Assembly: GCA_030603365.1 (NCBI GenBank)
Contig: JAUVXV010000009.1
Span: 1-64,000, forward strand
DNA length: 64,000 nucleotides
Direction of reading: 5' to 3'
From: Candidatus Heimdallarchaeota archaeon
Lineage (GTDB): Archaea; Asgardarchaeota; Heimdallarchaeia; Heimdallarchaeales; Heimdallarchaeaceae
Below are positions 46,701 to 54,653 of the stretch, one piece after another; the stretch's first letter is position 1; each line of letters begins with the position of its first letter. A model generated the notes under the pieces. That model ran no database searches, was not told where the DNA came from, and worked only from the letters and a program-made list of their open reading frames with translations. A program made the translations under genes and the position numbers.

Positions 46701-46724
46701 TCTTCTATTTTTTTCTTTTTTTTC
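46701..46724 (+). terminator. T-rich terminator after the secreted protein gene
   Basis: A 24-base tract of nearly pure T with a few C and one A begins 8 bp after the stop codon at 46690-46692. Confidence 0.55.
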
Positions 46725-46735
46725 CTACAAAATAT

Positions 46736-46804
46736 GAAACTAATGCTGAACAAGTCTTTACTAATCTTACTCGACTCATGGTTGAAGAATCGGACCTGAT
46801 CTAG
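46736..46804 (+). pseudogene. C-terminal fragment of a second Rab-like GTPase
   Basis: The frame ending at TAG 46802-46804 reads ETNAEQVFTNLTRLMVEESDLI, nearly the same as the last 22 residues of the intact GTPase at 44991-45527 (TNTEKAFTNLTRLMVEEEDII), and the DNA is also highly alike. No upstream GTPase sequence precedes it; the terminator and the secreted gene lie there instead. It is therefore the relic of a tandem duplicate whose body was lost. Confidence 0.8.
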
Positions 46805-46821
46805 CTTAAATTCTAAACCTC

Positions 46822-47289
46822 TTATATTTCATTTCTTAGAAGATATAGTGTGAGAGTAATTTCTCCTAAACATCCAAGTTCATTTAATTTTTCGAAGTAA
46901 ACTGCTTTACCCTTGTCTAATTCTTGTTTACTAAGCCCGGGTTCTGCTCCACCAAAGATGAGTAAGATGCTTTTCCCACTGTTATAGGATTTCGCAACTT
47001 CTTTATAATCAAATATTTCTTTTGAAAAAGGTTTTTTTATGAAGAGATAGATTTCATCAGGATGAACTAATTCGATAGCATCATCAATGCTTTGAAGATA
47101 AAGAAGATTGGCTTGTTTGGAATAAGCAAGTTTCTGAGCAATTGGAACACCTGTAGTGGCTGCGGTTCCTGCTGCTTTTGATAAGATAATATCTCTTGCC
47201 CCAAGTCCTAAGGCTATTTTAACGAATTCTCTACAGTGATTTAAGCTACTAAAATTATGAAGTTGAACGAAAATTTTTCCTGTACTCAT
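46822..47289 (-). CDS. SPOUT-like RNA methyltransferase family protein
   Basis: A 155-residue protein. FVKIALGLGARDIILSKAAG starts an alpha/beta fold, and the ending ILLIFGGAEPGLSKQEL...LGEITLTLYLLR has the layout of the SPOUT trefoil knot that binds S-adenosylmethionine, so a role in RNA modification is likely. It resembles short archaeal SpoU-type proteins. It lies immediately after the GTPase fragment on the opposite strand; no other RNA-modification gene is adjacent except the tRNA-His at 47387, which is divergent. Confidence 0.55.
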   Translation of the reverse strand: MSTGKIFVQLHNFSSLNHCREFVKIALGLGARDIILSKAAGTAATTGVPIAQKLAYSKQANLLYLQSIDDAIELVHPDEIYLFIKKPFSKEIFDYKEVAKSYNSGKSILLIFGGAEPGLSKQELDKGKAVYFEKLNELGCLGEITLTLYLLRNEI

Positions 47290-47353
47290 TTGATAATGTT
47301 TATGATTAGTAATAAAAAAAGCTAACTATCGAAACTTGAACCAAGTAAAAAAA

Positions 47354-47362
47354 TTTTTAAAA
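47354..47362 (+). promoter_or_regulatory. TATA box for tRNA-His
   Basis: TTTTTAAAA lies 25-33 bp before G1 of the tRNA, which is the canonical archaeal distance. The other side of the gap carries the promoter of the SPOUT-like gene. Confidence 0.6.
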
Positions 47363-47386
47363 CTTACATATATGAAGAAGATAATT

Positions 47387-47461
47387 GCCCCGATAGTATA
47401 GCGGCTAGTATTGTGGATTGTGGCTCCATAGAGGCAGGTTCGAATCTTGCTCGGGGCACCA
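47387..47461 (+). tRNA. tRNA-His (anticodon GTG)
   Basis: A full cloverleaf: acceptor GCCCCGA pairing with TCGGGGC, a D-arm GTAT..GTAT, anticodon stem GTGGA/TCCAT around loop TTGTGGC (anticodon GTG, histidine), four-base variable loop, and T-arm GCAGG TTCGAAT CTTGC. The 3' CCA at 47459-47461 is genome-encoded. Position 73 is A, and the base before G1 is T, so no G-1 is encoded. That resembles the eukaryotic tRNA-His (A73, with G-1 added after transcription) rather than the usual archaeal form with an encoded G-1 and C73. No intron. Followed by a T-rich tract. Confidence 0.93.
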
Positions 47462-47462
47462 C

Positions 47463-47471
47463 TTCTTTTTC
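47463..47471 (+). terminator. T-rich terminator after tRNA-His
   Basis: A short run of T with two C begins just after the encoded CCA, as is common downstream of archaeal tRNA genes. Confidence 0.45.
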
Positions 47472-47500
47472 TAAACAGCATTCTCAAGTAAATTAGGAAA

Positions 47501-47508
47501 GTTTAAAG
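47501..47508 (+). promoter_or_regulatory. TATA-like box for coaD
   Basis: GTTTAAAG lies 38-45 bp before the ATG at 47546, between the tRNA terminator and the coding start. Confidence 0.35.
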
Positions 47509-47545
47509 CGGAGTAATTTTCAGTTTTAGATGTCGAAGTGATAAT

Positions 47546-48004
47546 ATGCCTTGGGTAGAAGAAGTTATTTTAGGAGGAACTTTTGACCATCTCCATCCTG
47601 GGCATAGGGCTCTTCTAGAAGCTGCTAAGAGTTTTGGATCATTTGTTCGAGTAGGGTTGACAACTGATGAGTTTGCTAAGAGTTTGAGGCGGAGTGATCC
47701 AAATATTGAACTAATGCAATCCTATAAAACTAGAGAAAAGAAACTAAATGAATATCTGATTTTCAGAAATTTTGAAAGATTTGAAATAGTTAAGATTGAT
47801 CATAGATACGGTTTTGCTTTGACAGCAGAACAAGCTGAAGGAATTGTAGTAACTGAGGAAACGTATCCAACAGCTGTTGATATAAACAAACTTCGTGCAT
47901 TAGAAGGGTTGGATCAATTCCTAATTTTAGTTATACCTTTTGTTTATGATGAATCAGGTATAATCATTAGCTCGAGAAGGATTAGACAACAGCTTGCTGA
48001 ATAA
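47546..48004 (+). CDS. coaD: Phosphopantetheine adenylyltransferase (archaeal/eukaryotic type)
   Basis: A 152-residue nucleotidyltransferase. The ILGGTFDHLHPGH signature at about 8-20 includes the HxGH motif, and IISSRRIR at the end is the second nucleotide-binding motif. It makes dephospho-CoA from phosphopantetheine and ATP, the penultimate step of CoA synthesis. The pattern is that of the archaeal/eukaryotic family, which resembles the domain fused to dephospho-CoA kinase in eukaryotes. It lies 85 bp after tRNA-His. Confidence 0.92.
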   Translation: MPWVEEVILGGTFDHLHPGHRALLEAAKSFGSFVRVGLTTDEFAKSLRRSDPNIELMQSYKTREKKLNEYLIFRNFERFEIVKIDHRYGFALTAEQAEGIVVTEETYPTAVDINKLRALEGLDQFLILVIPFVYDESGIIISSRRIRQQLAE

Positions 48005-48052
48005 GAAATCACAAACAAACTTAACCAAAGATTAGAGGAGTGATAACTAGGT

Positions 48053-48583
48053 TTAATCTCTATTTTCAATGCTTGTGAGTATCTGGTCACCCATTGCAAG
48101 AAATGCATCAGCGACATTTGTTCCATTTTTAGCAGAGGTTTCAATGAACCCTATGCAACCAGAATCTTCAGCAAATTTCTTACCTTCTTCAGTAGATACA
48201 TCTCGTAAATCTTCTAAATCGTTTTTATTACCAACAAGCATAAGCATAATGCGAGGACTTTCATTTTGAGCTTCTTGTATCCATGTCTTAAGATTTTCAA
48301 AAGATTGACGTCGAGTAATATCGTATGTTACAAGAGCTCCTAAACTGCCTTTGAAAAAGATTTGTCTCATTGAAGCAAAACGGTCCTGACCTGCAATATC
48401 CCACAATTGAAGGCATATTCTTGTGTCTTTGATTGTTTCAAATCTTGAATATGGTTCCATTCCTATTGTCATTAAATATCCAGCTTGGAATTTATTGTGG
48501 ATGAACCTTTGTACAAGACTTGTTTTCCCAACAGCCCCATCTCCAAGTAATAAAATCTTGAATGTATATTTGTAGCTAGTCAT
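48053..48583 (-). CDS. Rab-like small GTPase
   Basis: A 176-residue GTPase close to eukaryotic Rab/Ras: G1 GDGAVGKT at 14-21, switch I threonine T39 (MTIG), G3 DIAGQD at 62-67, G4 NKND at 119-122, G5 ETSAK at 148-152. Rab-like features are WDIAGQDRF and YDITRRQSFENL. No C-terminal cysteine or prenylation signal is present (ends SIENRD). It is divergent from gatE. With the Arf-like and the other Rab-like genes, three G-proteins lie within 15 kb. A cytosolic molecular switch; effector unknown. Confidence 0.93.
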   Translation of the reverse strand: MTSYKYTFKILLLGDGAVGKTSLVQRFIHNKFQAGYLMTIGMEPYSRFETIKDTRICLQLWDIAGQDRFASMRQIFFKGSLGALVTYDITRRQSFENLKTWIQEAQNESPRIMLMLVGNKNDLEDLRDVSTEEGKKFAEDSGCIGFIETSAKNGTNVADAFLAMGDQILTSIENRD

Positions 48584-48753
48584 CTTGCTTTCAAAAACTT
48601 CTTACATTTATTGCTTATAATTATTTTGATGTTTCCCGCATTCAAGAGAGCTTTAATTTTGTTCTAATTCTCCGTCTATTTCAAGAGAAACAACCTTAAA
48701 ACGATTTTTTTGAAAGCTGTGATGTTTTCATGGGTTTGTGCATATTAACGAAA

Positions 48754-48763
48754 CCTTTTAACA
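48754..48763 (+). promoter_or_regulatory. TATA-like box for gatE
   Basis: CCTTTTAACA lies 17-26 bp before the ATG at 48780, placing the transcription start at or next to the start codon (leaderless), with the codon-5 ATG at 48792 as an alternative. Confidence 0.4.
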
Positions 48764-48779
48764 TTGTTGAATTTTTTTC

Positions 48780-50729
48780 ATGTTAGTTCAAATGATTGAC
48801 CCAGATAATCTAGATTTCAAAGAATTAGGTTTTCATGCAGGACTAGAAGTACACCATCAAATACGTACAAAGAGAAAACTTTTTTGCAACTGTCCTCCAA
48901 TACTTGAAGAAGATCCTGAAAATATGGAATATAGTTTCTATAGATACTTCAGACCTGTTCTAGGGGAAATGGGAGATTTTGATCCTGGTATGCTAGTCGA
49001 ATTTGAAAAAGGGTATAAAGTTATTTACCTTGCAAATGAGAAAAATACTTGTACATATGAAATGGATGAGACTCCACCTTTCTTTCCAGATATGGAAGCT
49101 ATTGAAAAGGGGATCATTTTATCTGCATACTTCGATTGTTCTGCTTATGCTGAAGAGGTTGTTGTAAATAGGAAACAATATCTTGATGGTTCAATCACAA
49201 CTGGTTTTCAACGCACTTTTATCTCAGCTCGAGATGGTTGGGTTCCTGTAAATGGCAAAAAAGTCCGAATCACAAATGTGCATATTGAAGAAGATGCTGC
49301 TCGAAGAGTAAATTGGGATGACACTTCTAGTAGAACGGTTTACTTCAATCTTGATAGATTGGGTATGCCTTTGACTGAAATTATCACAGAATACACAGAT
49401 GTAGACACACCTGAAGAATTAATTGAAACAGCTAAGCAAATTGGAAGAGTTTTAAGAATAAGCAAAATAGGAATAAGAGGGTTGGGAGCAGCTAGACAAG
49501 ATGTAAATATAAGTATAACTGGGGGAGATAGGGTCGAGCTAAAGGGAGTACAAAATTTAGATCACTTTGACATAATGTGTCGTCATGAAGTTGTGCGACA
49601 GTACACTTTGATTGAGATCAAAGAAGAAATGCTGAAGAGAGAAATAAAAGAAGAGGATTTTGAACACACCTATGTTGATATTAGTCACCTCTTCAATGAT
49701 GACAAGAAATATTTTGCATCTATATTTCCAAAAATGAAGGGTCTTTTTGGATTAGAAGTTCAGCCAAATAAGGACTTTGGAGAAGAGATCTTTGAAAAGA
49801 GTATGTTAATTACTGGTCTTCCGAGGGCTAATCATTTCCACAGTGATGAATTGGATGAGAATGCTGTTAGGAAACGATCAAAATATCCAAGCAGTTTACC
49901 GATCAATAATGAAGTTATCACTAAAATTTTCACAATACTAAATCCAAAAGAGTCAGATGCTTTGATTATTATTGCAGGTCCAGAAAAAAGTGCAATACAT
50001 GCAATGAAAAAGGTTGTAGAACGAGTTAAAATGGCTTTAAAAGGTGTCCCTCAGGAAACTCGAAGGTATGTATATGACGGAAACTCTGAATTCTTGAGAG
50101 TGATTCATGGTAAAGATAGAATCTATCCTGATACTGATACTCCACCAGTAGTCATATCTCTAGAGAAAATTTTCGACATAATCGGTAAAATTGGAAAACG
50201 TCCTTGGGAAGTTTACGTTGAATTGAATGAAAAATATCAATTTGACCAAAACCATGTTGATTTGTTAATAAGGGATGAGAAACTTGATAAATTCTACAAC
50301 ATGGTTGATGATCTAGGTTTAGACGAACATTTAACCTACAGGCTTCTAATAGATCTACCTAGAGAAAAAAGAAGAAAAAACATTAAGATTACTGAAAAAT
50401 TAATTGAAAAACTTGCTCTGTTATTCTCTAATAATACAATTCTACTCGAACAACTAGAGTTAGTTCTCCCTATACTACTTGAAAATCCAAATATCAGTGA
50501 TGAGGAACTCAAAGTAAAAATAGGCTTCAAAGAAATAACATCTGAGCAATTAGATAAGATAATTGATAATCAGATAAAACTTTTTGGTAAAGATAATTTT
50601 GTTTCTTCAGAAGATAAAAAGCGCAATCTCCCAAGAATTGTTAATCAAGTTTTAAATGAATGTAATTATTCTATTAAAGGAGAACAAGTTGCGAATAAAA
50701 TAAATTCACTTTTGAAGGAGGTAATTTAA
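48780..50729 (+). CDS. gatE: Glutamyl-tRNA(Gln) amidotransferase subunit E
   Basis: A 649-residue subunit. GLEVHHQIRTKRKLFCNC opens the GatB-type catalytic cradle with a Cys pair; NRKQYLDGSITTGFQRT, EEDAARR and DLSI-type strands follow, and residues about 280-420 include the AspRS-like GAD insertion unique to GatE; the tail has the YqeY-like tRNA-binding region. With GatD it converts Glu-tRNA(Gln) to Gln-tRNA(Gln), the archaeal route. The following gatD begins directly after the stop. Confidence 0.95.
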   Translation: MLVQMIDPDNLDFKELGFHAGLEVHHQIRTKRKLFCNCPPILEEDPENMEYSFYRYFRPVLGEMGDFDPGMLVEFEKGYKVIYLANEKNTCTYEMDETPPFFPDMEAIEKGIILSAYFDCSAYAEEVVVNRKQYLDGSITTGFQRTFISARDGWVPVNGKKVRITNVHIEEDAARRVNWDDTSSRTVYFNLDRLGMPLTEIITEYTDVDTPEELIETAKQIGRVLRISKIGIRGLGAARQDVNISITGGDRVELKGVQNLDHFDIMCRHEVVRQYTLIEIKEEMLKREIKEEDFEHTYVDISHLFNDDKKYFASIFPKMKGLFGLEVQPNKDFGEEIFEKSMLITGLPRANHFHSDELDENAVRKRSKYPSSLPINNEVITKIFTILNPKESDALIIIAGPEKSAIHAMKKVVERVKMALKGVPQETRRYVYDGNSEFLRVIHGKDRIYPDTDTPPVVISLEKIFDIIGKIGKRPWEVYVELNEKYQFDQNHVDLLIRDEKLDKFYNMVDDLGLDEHLTYRLLIDLPREKRRKNIKITEKLIEKLALLFSNNTILLEQLELVLPILLENPNISDEELKVKIGFKEITSEQLDKIIDNQIKLFGKDNFVSSEDKKRNLPRIVNQVLNECNYSIKGEQVANKINSLLKEVI

Positions 50730-52121
50730 GTGTCAGAAACAAACAATGGAAATGAACCAGAAGGATATAGAGGCCCTCTTCGTGAAAGACTCATCAAAGA
50801 TAATATTCGAACTTGGAGTAAAGTGATAGTAAAAAAAGGTGATGCTTGCTACGAGGGTTTACTGCTTCCACGTAGTCAACATACAGATGATAATTATATC
50901 ACTCTCAAAGTGGATACAGGATATAACTTGGGAATATTAGTAGATGAGAAAACAATAGTTGAGGAAATAGGTTTTCAAAGAGGTCATTATGAATTACCTC
51001 ATGTGAAAGTTGAGTTTAAAGATGAATTCCCTAATGTTACTCTATTAGGAACTGGAGGAACAGTGGCATCCAGGCTTGATTATAGAACTGGGGCAGTTTT
51101 ACCAGCATTTACTCCTGATGAATTATTCTCAGCTGTTCCTGAACTGACATCGACGGTTAATCTTACTCCTAAAACACTTTACCAAATACTGAGTGAGAAT
51201 TTTAGACCTGAGTACTGGGTAAAAACAGCAGAAGCCATCGCTAAGGAAATAGAATCAGGGACAGATGGTATAATAATTGGTCATGGAACAGATACAATGT
51301 GTGTTACAGGTTGTGCTCTTTCATATTTCCTAAGAAATCTCCCCATACCAGTTGTTTTAGTAGGTAGTCAAAGAAGTTCAGACCGCCCTTCTTCAGATGG
51401 ACCTCGTAACATTCTCTATGCAGCTAAACTTTCAGGTTATGAGAATTTCTCTGAAGTTACGATATGTATGCATGGTACCCCTAGTGATAGCTATAATCTC
51501 ATTCATAGAGCAACTCGTTGTAGGAAAATGCATTCAGCTCGCAGGGACACTTTTCGAACTTTAAGTGATATTCCTTTAGGTAAGATAGATGATAGTGGTG
51601 TTACTTGGTTTAAGGATGATGTAAAACCTAGAACGCCTGTTGAAGATTTTTATTTAGATGCAAAAATAGATAGTCGTGTAGGTATGCTTTATTTCTATCC
51701 TGGTATGAATCCAGATTTGTTAGAATCCATGGTTGACCTAGGGTATCATGGAGTGGTTGTCATTGGTACTGGATTAGCTCATGTTGGAACTGATGTCTAT
51801 CCTGCTTTGGATAGGTGTCAAGAAGAAAAGATTCCTGTTGTTATGGTAGTCGAACCCTTGTATGGTTTTGCTCAACTGCGAGTTTATGAAACAGGAAGAG
51901 ACATGCTCGCCCGTGGTGTTATTGAAGGTGAAAATATGCTCCCTTCAGCTGCTTATACAAAACTAATCTGGACACTTGGACATACTAGGGATCTAGACGA
52001 AGTAAGGGAAATTATGCTTACACCTATAGCTGGAGAAATCACAAATAGAGAAAGCCCAAGAGGGTTCATGATAATGCAAGGAATCGAACCCGGAATAGAT
52101 CAAATACTAAAAAATCTTTAG
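50730..52121 (+). CDS. gatD: Glutamyl-tRNA(Gln) amidotransferase subunit D
   Basis: A 463-residue subunit with an N-terminal small beta-barrel (about 25-80) that is diagnostic of GatD, and an asparaginase-type domain: LLGTGGTVASR with the nucleophile region at about 106-112, GHGTDTM with T187/D188, and SSDGPRN. It releases ammonia from glutamine or asparagine for the GatE reaction. The GTG start abuts the gatE stop (TAAGTG) and has a strong Shine-Dalgarno GGAGG in the preceding gene end. It is not a simple L-asparaginase because the N-terminal barrel and gatE neighbour are both present. Confidence 0.95.
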   Translation: MSETNNGNEPEGYRGPLRERLIKDNIRTWSKVIVKKGDACYEGLLLPRSQHTDDNYITLKVDTGYNLGILVDEKTIVEEIGFQRGHYELPHVKVEFKDEFPNVTLLGTGGTVASRLDYRTGAVLPAFTPDELFSAVPELTSTVNLTPKTLYQILSENFRPEYWVKTAEAIAKEIESGTDGIIIGHGTDTMCVTGCALSYFLRNLPIPVVLVGSQRSSDRPSSDGPRNILYAAKLSGYENFSEVTICMHGTPSDSYNLIHRATRCRKMHSARRDTFRTLSDIPLGKIDDSGVTWFKDDVKPRTPVEDFYLDAKIDSRVGMLYFYPGMNPDLLESMVDLGYHGVVVIGTGLAHVGTDVYPALDRCQEEKIPVVMVVEPLYGFAQLRVYETGRDMLARGVIEGENMLPSAAYTKLIWTLGHTRDLDEVREIMLTPIAGEITNRESPRGFMIMQGIEPGIDQILKNL

Positions 52122-52181
52122 AACCTCTGGTATTTTGTGGTATTCCAAAATGTTTTTGATTTCTATACATTCTTTCACTTA

Positions 52182-53534
52182 ATGCTCATTAACAACTATG
52201 ATATCCGTTTATTCTATAAATGTCCAATGCTACTTCAGCTTAACAAGTATGGTCCTGAGCACGAAAGAGATTTTCATCCTATTCTTGGAAGAAATAAGCA
52301 TCGTTCAAGAAAATCCGACCCTAGTAAAGAAGAAATAATAGCTAATACTGCAAAAACTCTACGAAAGATGGAGAATGGAGATTCTCCAATTAATCAGAGC
52401 TGGTTACACACAGAAGATTACATGACGAAAATTGATAGATTATATAAGGTTGAATCAAGTAGTGTTTTTGGTTCTTACAGTTATATAACAGCTTTCATGC
52501 GTAATGTAAAACATATCAGAAAAACTTTGATTATGGAAGGTGTGTTTAATACTATTATTCTTTCATCTATTCAACAAAACCAACCAGATTATTTTCAAAT
52601 TCTAAGAAAAGAAGATACTTTGACAATCAATGTTTCAGAATATCAAGAAGAATTGATGTCTGACCTAGAGAAAATAGAGCAAGTTTTAAACAAAGAAATA
52701 ACATTAACTCCAAATTATACCCGAAACTGTAGAGTATGTGAATGGAGAAAATATTGCAAACAATTGGCTGAAGATAGATTAGATTTGACTTTGATAAGTG
52801 GGATAGGTAAAATAATCAAGAAGCAATTAGAACAACAAAACATAGTTGATGTTCCTAGTCTAGCTCAAGCTAGTCTTTCTTCTATTGACCTAGAGAGTGT
52901 TAAACCGGAAGTTAAGGAATATTACATTCTTCAAGCACAATCACTAATGGATAAAAAAGAGAGAGTTCGAGATAACATAACCTTTCCTAAACGTAAATAC
53001 GAGCTATTTGTTGATGTTGAAGGATCTTCTCATCATAATTTTGTTTGGATTATTGGTTGTTTAGTAAGAGTGGATAATGAATATTATTACAAACATTTTA
53101 TTGCTGAATCACAGAAGAAAGAAAAAGAGATGTTCTCAGCTTTTATGAAATATGTTGAAAGTTTGAATAATGACTATACTTTATACCACTGGTCTCTTGC
53201 AGAACCTCAGTATTTTATGAACCTCGCGAAAAAATTCAAATTAGATACTTCTAATGTATCAAAACTTGTGGATAATTCATTTGATCTTTTTCCGATTTTT
53301 AAGAATAAAATTATCATACCTGTCTACACTTATACATTAAAAGAAGTAGCAAATTGGTTGGGTTTTGAATGGTTTGATCCATTGGTTGATGGAGCTACTA
53401 GTATAATTCTTTTTGATAAATGGTATATGCATAATGATAGAAAGTCGCTAGAAAAAGCAATTTCATACAATTCAGACGATTGTAAAGCTTTGCTTATCAC
53501 TAAGGATTATCTTACTAAACGACTAACATCTTAG
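52182..53534 (+). CDS. TM0106-family RecB-like nuclease with RNase H-like domain
   Basis: A 450-residue protein from the ATG at 52182. Near the start YKCPMLLQLNKYG is the family entry motif; CRVCEWRKYC holds cysteines of an Fe-S cluster typical of the RecB-like family; LISGIGKIIKKQLEQQ is a helix-hairpin-helix; and FVDVEGSSHHNFVWIIGC opens an RNase H-like exonuclease domain (acidic D and E in DVEG), with DCKALL near the end. Predicted DNA repair or processing nuclease. A GTG at 52137 would extend the N-terminus by 15 poorly fitting residues. No partner gene is adjacent. Confidence 0.75.
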   Translation: MLINNYDIRLFYKCPMLLQLNKYGPEHERDFHPILGRNKHRSRKSDPSKEEIIANTAKTLRKMENGDSPINQSWLHTEDYMTKIDRLYKVESSSVFGSYSYITAFMRNVKHIRKTLIMEGVFNTIILSSIQQNQPDYFQILRKEDTLTINVSEYQEELMSDLEKIEQVLNKEITLTPNYTRNCRVCEWRKYCKQLAEDRLDLTLISGIGKIIKKQLEQQNIVDVPSLAQASLSSIDLESVKPEVKEYYILQAQSLMDKKERVRDNITFPKRKYELFVDVEGSSHHNFVWIIGCLVRVDNEYYYKHFIAESQKKEKEMFSAFMKYVESLNNDYTLYHWSLAEPQYFMNLAKKFKLDTSNVSKLVDNSFDLFPIFKNKIIIPVYTYTLKEVANWLGFEWFDPLVDGATSIILFDKWYMHNDRKSLEKAISYNSDDCKALLITKDYLTKRLTS

Positions 53535-53582
53535 TTATGTCGATGTCAAAACTGTTATTAAATCGTTTGAATCTCGGTTCTT

Positions 53583-54560
53583 ATGGCATCAGATGAATCA
53601 TATCATGCAGATTTAGGAATTATAGGAGGGGGAGTAGGGGGACTTGGTTGTGCAATTATTGCTGCATACAAGGGATTAACTGTATCAGTTTTTGAAGGAG
53701 GAAGATTAGGTGGAATTGTCACAACCTTATACGCTAGAAAACTCGTCGAAAATTATCCTGGAACCCCAAGTATTTTAGCTAAAAGACTAATAGATGAATT
53801 TGTAATTCAATCTCAAGAAGTAGAAGCTGAAATAATCAACGAAAGAGTTGTCAAAGTAACAAAGAAGGATGATATTCTCTCTGTTATAACAAATGAAAGT
53901 AGTTACAATTTTAGAAGCCTAGTTATTGCTACTGGCTCAAGACCTGCTGAATTAGGTGTTCCAGGTGAAAACAAATTTAAAAGAAAAGACCGAGGCTTAT
54001 ATAACTTCGTAACTGATCCTGATAGATTTAAAGGATGTACTGTTCTTGTAGTAGGTGGTGGAGACACTGCAATCGATGCAGTTCGAGCAATATCAGGGAT
54101 TGCTAAAAAGATCTATCTATGTCACAGAAGAGATAGTTTCAGAGCAGCTGAAACCACAGTACAAGAAATTGTAGACAATGATCTAGCAGAAATAATATAC
54201 TTACATCAATTGAAATCTTTGGAAGGTGAAGATAAACTCGAAAAAGCTGTACTTGAACAGGTTGAGACAAAAGAAGAAAAGACATTAGAAGTAGATAAAT
54301 GTGTTTTAGCTGTCGGGTTAAAAACAAGTCTGGAAATCTTTGAAGATATTGGACTTGAAACAGATGGAAAATATGTTCTTGTTGATAGAGAAATGAGAAC
54401 AAACATTCCTGGAGTTTTTGCTATAGGTGATATTGCTTCTAAGTATCAATTAATTGTAATAGCTGTAGCTCAAGGAGCCATTGCAGCACATAATGCTTTT
54501 GGTATGATAAGGAAACCATACTGGTATAAAGATGAAGAATGGCCAAAAGAAATATGCTAA
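53583..54560 (+). CDS. Thioredoxin reductase-like flavoprotein lacking the redox CxxC
   Basis: A 325-residue FAD/NAD(P)H oxidoreductase. FAD motif GGGVGG at 15-20, the NADPH motif VVGGGDTAIDA with CHRRDSFRA for the 2'-phosphate, and the FAD C-terminal GDIAS. In normal TrxB the cysteine pair CATC lies between the domains; here that place reads NFVTDPDRFKG with no cysteines, so it cannot reduce thioredoxin through a dithiol. The layout fits the TrxR-like ferredoxin/flavodoxin-NADP reductases (YumC type). Electron partner unknown. Upstream gene 48 bp away; monocistronic. Confidence 0.82.
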   Translation: MASDESYHADLGIIGGGVGGLGCAIIAAYKGLTVSVFEGGRLGGIVTTLYARKLVENYPGTPSILAKRLIDEFVIQSQEVEAEIINERVVKVTKKDDILSVITNESSYNFRSLVIATGSRPAELGVPGENKFKRKDRGLYNFVTDPDRFKGCTVLVVGGGDTAIDAVRAISGIAKKIYLCHRRDSFRAAETTVQEIVDNDLAEIIYLHQLKSLEGEDKLEKAVLEQVETKEEKTLEVDKCVLAVGLKTSLEIFEDIGLETDGKYVLVDREMRTNIPGVFAIGDIASKYQLIVIAVAQGAIAAHNAFGMIRKPYWYKDEEWPKEIC

Positions 54561-54574
54561 ACACTTCTTCTCTC

Positions 54575-54647
54575 TTTTTCCATTTTCTTTTTATGTAAGA
54601 ACTACTTTTGTTTTTCCATTCACTTTTTATGCAAGTACTAATTTTTG
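54575..54647 (+). repeat. Tandem duplication of a promoter-like unit
   Basis: Two adjacent units, 36 bp (54575-54610) and 37 bp (54611-54647), begin with the same TTTTTCCATT and share CTTTTTAT and a similar tail; about 30 of 36 positions match. Each carries a TATA-like TTTTTATG, so the methyltransferase gene may have two alternative promoters. The second box sits about 30 bp before the ATG at 54654. Confidence 0.6.
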
Positions 54648-54653
54648 TCTTTC

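Noticed and set aside
50730..52121. Plain L-asparaginase
   Set aside because: The N-terminal barrel and direct coupling to gatE show it is GatD.
53583..54560. Thioredoxin reductase trxB
   Set aside because: The CxxC that defines TrxB is absent, so thioredoxin reduction is not supported.
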